IMG/VR virus record: IMGVR_UViG_3300017762_000010
Coordinates: 1-45,877 of that record
DNA length: 45,877 bases
Reading direction: 5' to 3' (one strand)
Source of the DNA: a virus
The number at the start of each line of letters is the position of its first letter. Positions within the stretch are counted from its first letter, which is position 1. Under the pieces are notes generated by a model. It searched no databases. It was not told the origin of the DNA and worked only from the letters and a program-made list of their open reading frames with translations. A program made the position numbers and the translations under genes. Of this stretch, positions 26,619 through 34,496 are shown piece by piece.

Positions 26619-27263
26619 ATGAAATTAATATCCGAAGAAGTTTCAAATGCCGAGTATCTTGTAGAAGAAACTAACGGCAAGAAAAGTTATAAAATTAAAG
26701 GCGTGTTCTTACAATCAAACGTTAAGAACCGAAATGGACGAGTGTATCCAAAAGAGATTTTGGAAAACGAAGTGATGAGATATAATAGAGAATTTATCAA
26801 TAAAAAAAGAGCGTTTGGTGAGTTAGGACATCCTGATGGACCAACTGTGAATTTAGAACGTGTATCACACATGATTACTAAACTTTCACCGGACGGATCA
26901 AATTTTATTGGTGAGGCAAAAATTATGGATACTCCATACGGTAAGATTGTAAAAGGTCTTATCAACGAAGGTGCTCAACTTGGTGTTTCAAGTAGAGGTA
27001 TGGGTTCTTTAATTCAGCGAAATGGCGCAAATTATGTAAAAGATGACTTTTACCTTGCGACAGCAGCTGATATAGTCGCAGATCCGTCGGCTCCAGACGC
27101 CTTTGTTCAAGGTATCATGGAAAATAAAGAGTGGGTATGGGACAACGGTGTACTTGTTGAAAAGGATATAGACGCCTGGAAACGACAAGTGCGTGAAGCG
27201 AAACAAAGAAGTTTAGAAAATGCGAAACTAAAAGTCTTTGAATCGTTACTTAAAAAACTTTAA
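26619..27263 (+). CDS. 21: Prohead maturation protease gp21
   Basis: 214 residues (T4 gp21: 212). Signature VKNRNGRVYPKEILENEV is followed by the catalytic histidine motif FGELGHPDGPTVNL (H71) and the serine motif LGVSSRGMGS (S124/S125), matching the herpes-type serine protease fold of T4 gp21. It degrades the scaffold and trims gp23 during prohead maturation. Both catalytic motifs are intact. The C-terminus is basic and helical (KRQVREAKQRSLENAKLK). Confidence 0.95.
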   Translation: MKLISEEVSNAEYLVEETNGKKSYKIKGVFLQSNVKNRNGRVYPKEILENEVMRYNREFINKKRAFGELGHPDGPTVNLERVSHMITKLSPDGSNFIGEAKIMDTPYGKIVKGLINEGAQLGVSSRGMGSLIQRNGANYVKDDFYLATAADIVADPSAPDAFVQGIMENKEWVWDNGVLVEKDIDAWKRQVREAKQRSLENAKLKVFESLLKKL

Positions 27264-27266
27264 TTT

Positions 27267-27312
27267 TATAAATATCTAATAAGAAAAAGAAATTTATAAT
27301 CGATTATAAACA
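27267..27312 (+). promoter_or_regulatory. Late promoter TATAAATA plus variant TATAAACA
   Basis: Perfect octamer at 27267-27274, directly after the gp21 stop, and a one-mismatch copy TATAAACA at 27305-27312. Predicted starts would be about 49 and 11 bases before the gp22 ATG at 27329. The second gives the usual short leader containing AGAGGAG. Confidence 0.65.
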
Positions 27313-27328
27313 AGAGGAGATTTCTCAA

Positions 27329-28417
27329 ATGGCCGAAACAGAAAAGCAAATTGAGGCGCTGGAAAACGAAGCAGTAGTGGAAGCTAATGCAGCTAATCCA
27401 CAGGCTGATGCTCCGAAGAAGAACGCTGTGGCGGCTGAACCTACGCACCTTAAAAATGATGCGGAAGATTTAGGTCCAGCAGTTACTAAACCTACGGACA
27501 ACAATCCTGACGCAACAAGCAAAACTAAGCCAGTTTCAGGCGACGCTCAACAGAAAAATGCAGGTGCAGGTGACCCTATGCCTAAGTTAAAAGAAGAGCA
27601 AGACGAAGCTGAAGAAGGTGCCGAGAAAATCGCTGAAACTACTGATGAAGAAGTTAAAGAAGAAGCAATCGAAGAAGAAAAAATAGATGTTTCTGCTGAC
27701 GTTGACGCATTAGTAAAAGACGAAGATTTATCGGAAGACTTTAAATCAAAAGCTGCAACAATTTTCGAAGCTGCTGTTAACACAAAAGTTAAAGAAGCTA
27801 AAAAGAAAATGATGGCAGGTTATGAAGAGAAGTTAAAAGAAGAAACAGAAGCTGCTAAAGCAGAGATGGTTGAAAAAGTTGACTCATATCTATCATACGT
27901 GGTAGAAGAGTGGATGAAAGAAAACCAAATTGCTATAGAGCGTGGAATTAAGGGCGAGATCGCAGAAGACTTTATATCTGGTCTCAAAAAATTATTCGAA
28001 GATCATTACATTGATGTTCCGGATGAGAAGTATGATGTACTAGAAGATCAAGCCACTAAGATTGAAACGTTAGAAAGTAAACTTAACGAAGAAATCAACA
28101 AGAATGTAGAATTATCTAAACACAACGGTGAGTTAACAAGACAAGACATCATTGATGAAGCGTCAAAAGAACTAGCTGAAACTGATAAAGAAAAATTCAA
28201 CAAACTTGCTGAAGAAGTTGAGTTTTCAAATGCGGATGAATTTAAGAAAAAAGTAGCTACTATCGCAGAAAGCTATTTTGGACAAAAATCTGAAACATCT
28301 AGCGAGCTTGATGATGTAGCGGCAGGCGAAGATACACAAAATGTGGATCTGACCGATGCTATGGCTGCTTATACCGCCGCTATTAGTAAAACTAAAGACA
28401 TTAAGTTGTCAAAATAA
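27329..28417 (+). CDS. 22: Prohead scaffold protein gp22
   Basis: 362 residues, longer than T4 gp22 (269). Extremely Glu/Asp/Lys/Ala-rich; residues 85-130 are almost entirely acidic (DEAEEGAEKIAETTDEEVKE). The region after about 150 is coiled-coil helix (AKAEMVEKVDSYLSYVVEEW; ENQIAIERGIKGEIAEDFIS), the conserved part of the family. It polymerises inside the prohead, shapes the shell and is digested by gp21. Extra length comes from the Ala/Pro/Glu-rich N-terminus. Location between genes 21 and 23 confirms it. Confidence 0.9.
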   Translation: MAETEKQIEALENEAVVEANAANPQADAPKKNAVAAEPTHLKNDAEDLGPAVTKPTDNNPDATSKTKPVSGDAQQKNAGAGDPMPKLKEEQDEAEEGAEKIAETTDEEVKEEAIEEEKIDVSADVDALVKDEDLSEDFKSKAATIFEAAVNTKVKEAKKKMMAGYEEKLKEETEAAKAEMVEKVDSYLSYVVEEWMKENQIAIERGIKGEIAEDFISGLKKLFEDHYIDVPDEKYDVLEDQATKIETLESKLNEEINKNVELSKHNGELTRQDIIDEASKELAETDKEKFNKLAEEVEFSNADEFKKKVATIAESYFGQKSETSSELDDVAAGEDTQNVDLTDAMAAYTAAISKTKDIKLSK

Positions 28418-28440
28418 TAAGATAGAGGAGAGAATAAGAT

Positions 28441-29787
28441 ATGTACTTATCTGAAACTTACGAAAAAAAATGGCAGCCAGTCTTAGAACACGGTGATCTA
28501 CCAAAGATTACGGATTCATATAGACGTGCCGTTACAAGTGTTATCTTGGAAAACCAAGAAAGAGCACAAAAAGAAGACGCAGCTTTCATTAGTGAAGCAG
28601 CGCCTACAAACGCAACCGGTTCTGGTATTAGTAATTGGGATCCAATCCTTATTTCACTAGTAAGAAGAGCTATGCCTAATCTAATCGCTTACGACATTGC
28701 TGGCGTTCAGCCAATGACAGGTCCAACAGGACTTATCTTCGCAATGAGAAGTAGATTTACTTCACAGTCTGGTACTGAAGCTATGTTTGACGCAGCTGAT
28801 ACTGATTTCTCTGGTAGAAATGCAGCTGGTTCAAGTGTTGATGGTTTATCATCAACTGCTGACGCTGGTACTAACCCTGCTGTGCTTAACGATGGTTCTC
28901 CAGGAACATACACAAGTGGTACTGGTATGACTACAGCCGCTGCTGAAGCCCTAGGTGACGCAGCTGGTAATGCTTTTGCTGAAATGGCATTCTCAATTGA
29001 GAAGTCAACAGTAACAGCTAAGTCAAGAGCTCTTAAAGCAGAGTACACTATGGAACTTGCACAAGATTTAAAAGCAATCCATGGTTTAGACGCTGAAACT
29101 GAACTTGCAAACATTCTATCTGCTGAGATCCTTGCGGAAATCAACAGAGAAGTTGTAAGAACAATCTACATCAACGCTGAAAAAGGTGCTAGTGCAAACA
29201 CTGGTACTGTGAACACAACAACTGAAGGAATCTTTGACTTAGATACTGACTCAAACGGTAGATGGTCTGTTGAAAGATTTAAAGGTTTAATGTTCCAAGT
29301 TGAGAGAGAAGCAAATGCTATCGCACAAAGAACACGAAGAGGAAAAGGTAACATAATTATCTGTTCTTCAGACGTTGCTAGTGCATTACAAATGGCAGGT
29401 GTTTTAGATTACGCTCCAGCACTTAACAATAATCTAAACGTAGACGACACAGGTAATACTTTTGCAGGTGTTTTAAATGGTAGATTTAAAGTGTACATAG
29501 ATCCATATAGTGCAAACAACACAGCGAAGCAATACTTCGTAGTTGGTTATAAAGGTACTTCACCTTATGACGCAGGTATGTTCTATTGCCCATATGTTCC
29601 ACTACAAATGGTGAGAGCAGTTGGACAAGACACTTTCCAACCGAAAATCGGTTTCAAAACTAGATACGGCTTACAAGCAAATCCTTTTGCTGAAGCAGGT
29701 ACTGGTGACGCAGCTGTTATTAACGGTTCTGGTTCTGCTAACTCAAACAGATACTACAGAAGAGTTCAAGTTTCGAACTTAATGTAA
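28441..29787 (+). CDS. 23: Major capsid protein gp23
   Basis: 448 residues (T4 precursor: 521). Conserved: WDPILISLVRRAMPNLIAYD, IAGVQPMTGPTGLIFAMRSR, then ALKAEYTMELAQDLKAIHGL and AQRTRRGKGNIIICSSDVAS. The N-terminal ~52 residues are a likely propeptide: AAFISE|AAPTN has the I-x-E pattern of gp21 cleavage sites, so mature protein would start near A53. AGAGGAGAG ribosome binding site. A strong terminator follows, marking the end of the late structural run. Confidence 0.97.
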   Translation: MYLSETYEKKWQPVLEHGDLPKITDSYRRAVTSVILENQERAQKEDAAFISEAAPTNATGSGISNWDPILISLVRRAMPNLIAYDIAGVQPMTGPTGLIFAMRSRFTSQSGTEAMFDAADTDFSGRNAAGSSVDGLSSTADAGTNPAVLNDGSPGTYTSGTGMTTAAAEALGDAAGNAFAEMAFSIEKSTVTAKSRALKAEYTMELAQDLKAIHGLDAETELANILSAEILAEINREVVRTIYINAEKGASANTGTVNTTTEGIFDLDTDSNGRWSVERFKGLMFQVEREANAIAQRTRRGKGNIIICSSDVASALQMAGVLDYAPALNNNLNVDDTGNTFAGVLNGRFKVYIDPYSANNTAKQYFVVGYKGTSPYDAGMFYCPYVPLQMVRAVGQDTFQPKIGFKTRYGLQANPFAEAGTGDAAVINGSGSANSNRYYRRVQVSNLM

Positions 29788-29796
29788 TCCATACTG

Positions 29797-29814
29797 TTTG
29801 GTACGTTAACCAAA
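29797..29814 (+). promoter_or_regulatory. Small hairpin after gp23
   Basis: TTTGGT and ACCAAA can pair around a six-base loop. It lies just upstream of the terminator and may help protect the gp23 mRNA 3' end. No T-run of its own. Confidence 0.4.
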
Positions 29815-29816
29815 TT

Positions 29817-29852
29817 AAGAAGGGGAGGGTTGAAAAATCTTCCCCTTTTTTT
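29817..29852 (+). terminator. Intrinsic terminator downstream of gp23
   Basis: AAGGGGAGGG (29820-29829) pairs with TCTTCCCCTT (29838-29847), with two G-T pairs, and the right arm runs into seven T residues (29846-29852). This is the clearest rho-independent terminator in the window and separates the structural run from the recombination genes. Confidence 0.85.
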
Positions 29853-29868
29853 ATGCCTATTTGATGGA

Positions 29869-29882
29869 TAAATATAAGTATG
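29869..29882 (+). promoter_or_regulatory. TAAATA-N5-ATG start motif (tail-tube-like gene)
   Basis: GGATAAATA ends five bases before the ATG at 29880, 15 bases after the terminator T-run. No good ribosome binding site lies between. If GATAAATA acts as a late promoter, the transcript would begin at the start codon. Confidence 0.45.
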
Positions 29883-30503
29883 ACAACTACAAATAGTTTT
29901 TCACGCCAACCTACTAATTTGGACTATGCAAGTCCAACTCAGTTTAAATTTAACATTTTAAAACTGCCTAAAGTAGAGTTTTTTTGCACAGCTGTAAATA
30001 TACCTGGTATTACATTAGGTACTGCTGAATTTGCAACACCACTTAAAAATATACCACTTCCAGGAGATAAACTTTCATATGACCCATTAAACATGACGTT
30101 TTTGGTAGATGAAAATTTAGAGAACTGGCAAGAGATACATGGTTGGATGAGAGGATTAGGATTTTCTGATAGTTATAATGACTATAGAGGTATCTTAGCT
30201 GCAGGTAAAGATAGATTTCCTGGTTCAGATGTACCTAGTTTAGAAACTATTGGTAAAACAAAATATGGACCGTCTAAAGATGGTGGTACATATTCAGACG
30301 CAACATTAACTATTTTGTCTAGTAAAAACAATGCTCTATTGGAAGTAAGATTTTCAGACTTATATCCTGTTAGCATTACTGGATTGAATTACGATCAACA
30401 ACCTACAGACGTGGATTATTTGACGGCTAGTGTAGTATTCGGTTATAAAATTTACAACTTTGCAGATGTAAATGCCGCTTCAACTAGCTTAACTACATCA
30501 TAA
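29880..30503 (+). CDS. Tail-tube-fold structural protein (gp19/gp54-like)
   Basis: 207 residues. SPTQFKFNILKLPKVEFFCT, AVNIPGITLGTAEFATPLKN, then IPLPGDKLSYDPLNMTFLVD, ENWQEIHGWMRGLGFSD and YPVSITGLNYDQQPTDVDYL follow the tube-protein architecture also seen in gp19 here. It is probably a tail-tube or baseplate-tube junction protein. Homologues at this position in cyanophages may be annotated as gp3 or virion structural protein; I cannot decide between them. It sits outside the structural cluster, between the gp23 terminator and the uvsY promoter. Confidence 0.7.
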   Translation: MTTTNSFSRQPTNLDYASPTQFKFNILKLPKVEFFCTAVNIPGITLGTAEFATPLKNIPLPGDKLSYDPLNMTFLVDENLENWQEIHGWMRGLGFSDSYNDYRGILAAGKDRFPGSDVPSLETIGKTKYGPSKDGGTYSDATLTILSSKNNALLEVRFSDLYPVSITGLNYDQQPTDVDYLTASVVFGYKIYNFADVNAASTSLTTS

Positions 30504-30508
30504 TAACC

Positions 30509-30537
30509 TTTACATTTTAAGGGTTTTGTGATATAAT
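30509..30537 (+). promoter_or_regulatory. Sigma70-type promoter, TTTACA-17-TATAAT
   Basis: -35 TTTACA (30509-30514), 17-base spacer, perfect -10 TATAAT (30532-30537). Predicted start near 30544, only about 3 bases before the uvsY ATG; the GAGGA between -10 and ATG would then be largely outside the transcript. Confidence 0.75.
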
Positions 30538-30546
30538 GAGGATATT

Positions 30547-30975
30547 ATGGATATAGAACAATTACAAACTGAAGCTGATAAAGATTTAAAAATTAACGAT
30601 ACAGAGTTAGATTTAGAATCATTAAAGACGCCTCAATTACACAACAAATATTTAAAACACCTAAACAAGTTTAAATTACTTCTTACAAAATCTCAAGCAG
30701 ACTTAAATACTTTAAGACGTGATAAATGGGAATATTATACAGGTAAAGCTGACGCTTCTGTATATGCACAAAAACCATTTGATCTAAAAATATTAAAAAC
30801 AGATATAGATAAGTACCTGAATGCTGATGAAGATTTACAAAGATTATCACAAAAAGTAGAATACTTAACAACAGTAATAGATTTCTTAGATAGAACTTTA
30901 CGTCAAATTACTAATAGAACATTTACTATAAAAAATGCAATCGATTGGCGAAAGTTTACTAGTGGTGCGATCTAA
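30547..30975 (+). CDS. uvsY: Recombination mediator UvsY
   Basis: 142 residues (T4 UvsY: 137). The pattern DLKINDTELDLESLKTPQLH, DKWEYYTGKADASVYA, the acidic helix DEDLQRLSQKVEYLTTVIDF and the end NRTFTIKNAIDWRKFTSGAI match UvsY. It loads the UvsX recombinase on gp32-covered single-stranded DNA. uvsX itself is not in the window. It has its own early-type promoter, and its stop overlaps the next start (TAATG), so the following oxygenase is coupled. Confidence 0.85.
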   Translation: MDIEQLQTEADKDLKINDTELDLESLKTPQLHNKYLKHLNKFKLLLTKSQADLNTLRRDKWEYYTGKADASVYAQKPFDLKILKTDIDKYLNADEDLQRLSQKVEYLTTVIDFLDRTLRQITNRTFTIKNAIDWRKFTSGAI

Positions 30976-31754
30976 TGTATACCAAGTACGATTACTGGAT
31001 ATTTCGTGGCTCTATTGATAAAGAAGTCTGTTCAAATATTATTGAAATAGGCAAATCACAAATAGAACAAGATAAAGAAAAAGGTATAGACGTAACAGGT
31101 CTTACTGGTGGTAATTCAGAAAAAACAGATGATGATGTTAGATTAGCGTTAGGTGAAAGAACTTTACAACAAGCTAAAAAAGAGTTTGGTCTAAACGATC
31201 AAAACATTTACGATAAAACTTATATTAGAGATAGTGAAATTACTTGGTTGAATAGAAACAAATATGATTGGATTTATTCTACAGTTGTTGAATATGTAAA
31301 CCAGGCAAACTTTGACGCAGGTTGGAGATATGATATAGATAGTTTTGATGATATACAATTTACAACTTATAGACCTGGTGGATTTTATGGTTGGCATCCA
31401 GATGGTGGTTCAGATCACTTTGCTAAATTAAAAAGAGATATTCCTGGTGTAACTACAAAAGAAGAAAAAGGTAGATTTACACATACACAATCAGCTGATA
31501 GAGTAGGTAAGATAAGAAAATTATCTGTAACTGTAAACTTAAATAGTGGTGATGATTATATGGGTGGTGATCTTAAATTTTCTTTAGATGAACACCAAAC
31601 AAAATATGATAGTAAAGAATTAATAATAGATGAGGCAAAACAACCCGGTACAGTTATTGTTTTTCCAAGTTATAAGTATCATTGTGTAACACCTATTACA
31701 CATGGTGTTAGATATTCACTTGTTTTGTGGATGTATGGAAGGCCGTTTAAATAA
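30975..31754 (+). CDS. 2OG-Fe(II) oxygenase, PKHD/YbiX-like
   Basis: 259 residues. Metal triad H141-x-D143 in YGWHPDGG and H236 in FPSYKYHCVTP, with R246 (THGVRYSLVLW) for 2-oxoglutarate. Between them RKLSVTVNLNSGDDYMGGDL is the PKHD-type hydroxylase pattern (PiuC/YbiX/prolyl hydroxylase). All catalytic residues are present. Substrate unknown. A long N-terminal region with EIGKSQIEQDKEKGID before the core. It is the first gene downstream of uvsY, coupled to it and to the following oxygenase gene, whose ATG overlaps its stop. Confidence 0.85.
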   Translation: MYTKYDYWIFRGSIDKEVCSNIIEIGKSQIEQDKEKGIDVTGLTGGNSEKTDDDVRLALGERTLQQAKKEFGLNDQNIYDKTYIRDSEITWLNRNKYDWIYSTVVEYVNQANFDAGWRYDIDSFDDIQFTTYRPGGFYGWHPDGGSDHFAKLKRDIPGVTTKEEKGRFTHTQSADRVGKIRKLSVTVNLNSGDDYMGGDLKFSLDEHQTKYDSKELIIDEAKQPGTVIVFPSYKYHCVTPITHGVRYSLVLWMYGRPFK

Positions 31755-32401
31755 TGAAGTCAACAGAATTTTTTGAAGCATATAGTTATCTACCTATAGA
31801 GGGTATCATTTCGCCAAATATGGCACACTTTCTATATAACTATGTTAAACAAAATGCATATAGATTATCTGTATTAGAAAATATGGATAAAGACATGCAA
31901 GATATAACACTAAGAGAATATCATGGAGTATTTGATGATACACAAGCTTTTGGTGATTTTAGTAAATATGGTGATCCTACATTTGATACTTTAATGTGTT
32001 ATATAAAACCTCAATTAGAAATATTAACAGATTTAAAACTAACTGAAACTTATTCTTATCATAGATTATATACTGAGGGTACAGAATTAGCTAGACATAA
32101 AGATAGACCAAGTTGTGAAATAAGTATGACATTATGTCTAGGATATGATATAATGAATTTGCCTAAAGATCAACAAGATTGGAACTGGCCTATGTGGGTA
32201 AATACACATGATGAAGATAGAGAAGTTTTTATGAAACCTGGAGACGGTATCATTTATAGAGGTTGTGATATTGAACATTGGCGTTTACCATTTACAGGTA
32301 AAAATCATGCACAAGTATTTTTACATTATAATAGTGAATTAAAAAACAAATTTGATAATAGACCATACGTAGGAATGCCTGGTTCCTATCGTTCTAAATA
32401 G
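31754..32401 (+). CDS. 2OG-Fe(II) oxygenase-like protein
   Basis: 215 residues. LARHKDRPSCEISMTLCLGY supplies H115-x-D117, and GDGIIYRGCDIEHWRLPFTG supplies the distal H175. The 2-oxoglutarate-binding basic residue is less clear (KNHAQVFLHY); Q187 lies where R or K is usual, so the co-substrate pocket may differ. This is a different subfamily from its neighbours. It overlaps the preceding oxygenase by one base and is followed by uvsW. The combination of adjacent but dissimilar oxygenases suggests separate targets. Confidence 0.7.
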   Translation: MKSTEFFEAYSYLPIEGIISPNMAHFLYNYVKQNAYRLSVLENMDKDMQDITLREYHGVFDDTQAFGDFSKYGDPTFDTLMCYIKPQLEILTDLKLTETYSYHRLYTEGTELARHKDRPSCEISMTLCLGYDIMNLPKDQQDWNWPMWVNTHDEDREVFMKPGDGIIYRGCDIEHWRLPFTGKNHAQVFLHYNSELKNKFDNRPYVGMPGSYRSK

Positions 32402-32408
32402 TTTTATG
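32395..32408 (+). promoter_or_regulatory. TAAATA-N5-ATG start motif (uvsW)
   Basis: TCTAAATA ends five bases before the uvsW ATG, one mismatch from the late octamer. There is no ribosome binding site in the intervening GTTTT. In T4, uvsW is a late gene, which fits a late promoter here. Confidence 0.4.
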
Positions 32409-33887
32409 ACGACAACAAGATATTTGATTATAGATAAAAAAGATGAAGTATATCTTAAAATAGAAGCTGACGCCGATATTAGAAGAGAACTTGGACAGTA
32501 TTTTACATTTGAAGTACCTGGTTTTAAATTTATGCCACAATATCGTAATAAGGTATGGGACGGCAAGATTAGATTATTTTCTTATGCAACTGGTCAAATT
32601 TATGTAGGTCTATATCCTTATATTGTTAATTGGTGTAACGAAAACAAAGTACAGATTGTTGATGGTACTAAGATAAAAGATAATGAAATAGATGAAAAGT
32701 ATATTGACAATTTTCTTAAAGCATTAAAAATACCAAAGATACAAATAAGAGATTATCAGAGAGAGGCATTTATACATGCTGTTAAAAAAGATAGAACTTT
32801 GTTGTTATCACCTACAGCTTCTGGTAAATCACTTATCGTTTATCTAATATTAATCTATAATCTACTAAGATTAAAAGATAAGAAGAATAATAAAGTATTA
32901 ATTATTGTACCTACAACATCTTTAGTAGAACAGTTATTTAAAGATTTCAAAGACTATGGTTATAATAGTGAAAGAAATGTACATAAAATATATCAAGGAC
33001 ATGGTAAAGATACAAACAAAAGAGTTGTTATATCTACATGGCAATCTATTTACAATCAACCTAAAAAATGGTTTGAACAATATGGTATGTTAATAGGTGA
33101 TGAGGCACACTTATTTAAAGCTATATCATTAACGAAGATACTAACAAAATTAGATAAATGTAAATATAAAATAGGTCTTACAGGTACTTTAGATGGTACA
33201 AAAACTCACAAATTAGTATTAGAAGGACTATTTGGTTCTGTAAATAAAGTTGTATCTACAAGTAAACTACAAGAAAATAAACAACTTGCAGATTTAAAAA
33301 TATTGTGTCTGATATTAGAATATGACGATATGGCTAGAAGTTTTTTAAAAGATAAAAACTACCAAGAAGAAATGGATTTTTTGGTATCTAATGAAAAGAG
33401 AAATAAATTTATTCGTAACTTGGCATCCAATTTGCAAGGTAACACATTGTGTTTATTTCAGTATGTTGAAAAACATGGTAAAGACTTATACGAATCAATA
33501 AAAGAAAAAGCAACAGATAAAAAAGTGTTTTACGTACACGGAGGAGTTGACGCAGATGAAAGAGAAAAGATTAGAGAAATTACGGAGAAAAGTGATAACG
33601 CCATTATTGTGGCTTCTTACGGCACTTTCTCAACCGGAATTAATATACGGAACTTGCATAACATTATTTTTGCTAGTCCTTCTAAATCTCGCATAAGAAA
33701 TTTACAATCTATTGGTCGTGGTTTAAGACTAAAGGATAACGATGGTACAGCTACATTATATGATATAGCTGACGATTTAACGTATAAAGAAAAAGAAAAT
33801 TATACGTTGGCACATTTTAGAGAAAGGATTAAGATATACGGTGGGGAAGAGTTTAATTACGAAATCCACAGCGTTGAACTTAAATAA
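32406..33887 (+). CDS. uvsW: DNA/RNA helicase UvsW
   Basis: 493 residues (T4 UvsW about 503). N-terminal domain: EVPGFKFMPQYRNKVWDGKI. Helicase motifs: Q-like IRDYQREAF, Walker A LLSPTASGKS (K141), Ia IIVPTTSLVEQ, II GDEAHLF (232-235), III LTGTLDG, V-VI YGTFSTGINIRN and QSIGRGLRL. It unwinds branched recombination intermediates and R-loops, shifting T4 replication from origin to recombination dependence. It sits downstream of uvsY, as in related phages. Confidence 0.95.
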   Translation: MTTTRYLIIDKKDEVYLKIEADADIRRELGQYFTFEVPGFKFMPQYRNKVWDGKIRLFSYATGQIYVGLYPYIVNWCNENKVQIVDGTKIKDNEIDEKYIDNFLKALKIPKIQIRDYQREAFIHAVKKDRTLLLSPTASGKSLIVYLILIYNLLRLKDKKNNKVLIIVPTTSLVEQLFKDFKDYGYNSERNVHKIYQGHGKDTNKRVVISTWQSIYNQPKKWFEQYGMLIGDEAHLFKAISLTKILTKLDKCKYKIGLTGTLDGTKTHKLVLEGLFGSVNKVVSTSKLQENKQLADLKILCLILEYDDMARSFLKDKNYQEEMDFLVSNEKRNKFIRNLASNLQGNTLCLFQYVEKHGKDLYESIKEKATDKKVFYVHGGVDADEREKIREITEKSDNAIIVASYGTFSTGINIRNLHNIIFASPSKSRIRNLQSIGRGLRLKDNDGTATLYDIADDLTYKEKENYTLAHFRERIKIYGGEEFNYEIHSVELK

Positions 33888-33898
33888 ATAGTAATATG
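33885..33898 (+). promoter_or_regulatory. TAAATA-N5-ATG start motif (Sm-like gene)
   Basis: AATAAATA ends five bases before the ATG at 33896; the TAA is also the uvsW stop. No ribosome binding site is seen in GTAAT. Same spacing as at 6682, 29880 and 32406. Confidence 0.35.
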
Positions 33899-34327
33899 GA
33901 CAAAAACACAATATCAAAGGGTGTAAAGATTGTTAAGTTAATGAATGGTGACGATATAGTTACTGTTCTACCTAAAGAACAATTAGACGATAAATCGCCG
34001 TTCCTGAGATTAAGCAAACCATTACAAATTAAGTATGTACCTCAATTTACTGATAGTGGTTTTAAAGATTATGTAGCTTTAATTCGGTGGACAAACTATA
34101 CACATGATGAAATCGTTTCTATCCCTAAAGATAAAATATTAACTATCACAAACGCTTCTAATGAAATGACTAAATCGTATAATGTTATAAGTACGAGTTA
34201 CGGTCAACTGGAAGAGAAACAAAAGAATGATAAGATATACTCACAAGAAAGAATGACAGATGAGAAAAATGAAGAGTATAACGAGATATTTGATGAGTTT
34301 AGAGATATTAAGAAGACTGTACACTAG
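33896..34327 (+). CDS. Small Hfq/Sm-like protein, unknown
   Basis: 143 residues. VKIVKLMNGDDIVTVLPKEQ followed by a basic middle resembles the short Sm-like (L-x-N-G-x-x-I) beta barrel of a conserved marine-phage protein. The remainder is charged and helical, ending IFDEFRDIKKTVH. No catalytic motif. Between uvsW and the late sigma factor, it could be an RNA-binding or transcription-associated protein; this is an inference. It has no ribosome binding site, and the AATAAATA box directly precedes it. Confidence 0.5.
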   Translation: MDKNTISKGVKIVKLMNGDDIVTVLPKEQLDDKSPFLRLSKPLQIKYVPQFTDSGFKDYVALIRWTNYTHDEIVSIPKDKILTITNASNEMTKSYNVISTSYGQLEEKQKNDKIYSQERMTDEKNEEYNEIFDEFRDIKKTVH

Positions 34328-34496
34328 TAGCTGGTGGTTCTCTCATTAACCGGGGACACCCCCTATTATAGGTATTTTGGCAACATTGTCAATAGTGGAA
34401 CGAACCGAAACCGAAAAATTTTAGTGTAATAAAAATGATGAATTATATAATACTGGCATTGACAATTTAGACAACTTATAGTATATTGGAGATATT
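34328..34496 (+). other. Intergenic regulatory region before gp55
   Basis: The largest gap in the window (169 bases). It holds a GGGG-ACA-CCCC hairpin (34352-34362) without a T-run, and a direct-repeat-like stretch (CCGAAA twice, 34405-34416 region). A 9-base inverted repeat, ATTGTCAAT/ATTGACAAT (34385-34393 and 34458-34466), has a right arm that overlaps the -35 box of the gp55 promoter. No tRNA or protein-coding signal was found. Confidence 0.5.
34459..34487 (+). promoter_or_regulatory. Sigma70-type promoter, TTGACA-17-TATATT
   Basis: -35 TTGACA (34459-34464) and -10 TATATT (34482-34487) with 17-base spacing. Predicted start is about 3 bases before the gp55 ATG. GGAG (34488-34491) lies in the same place as the GAGGA of the uvsY promoter. 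It is inside one arm of an inverted repeat. Confidence 0.7.

Noticed and set aside
34328-34496. Possible tRNA gene in the largest gap
   Set aside because: No T-loop (GGTTCGA-type) or acceptor stem pairing could be found.
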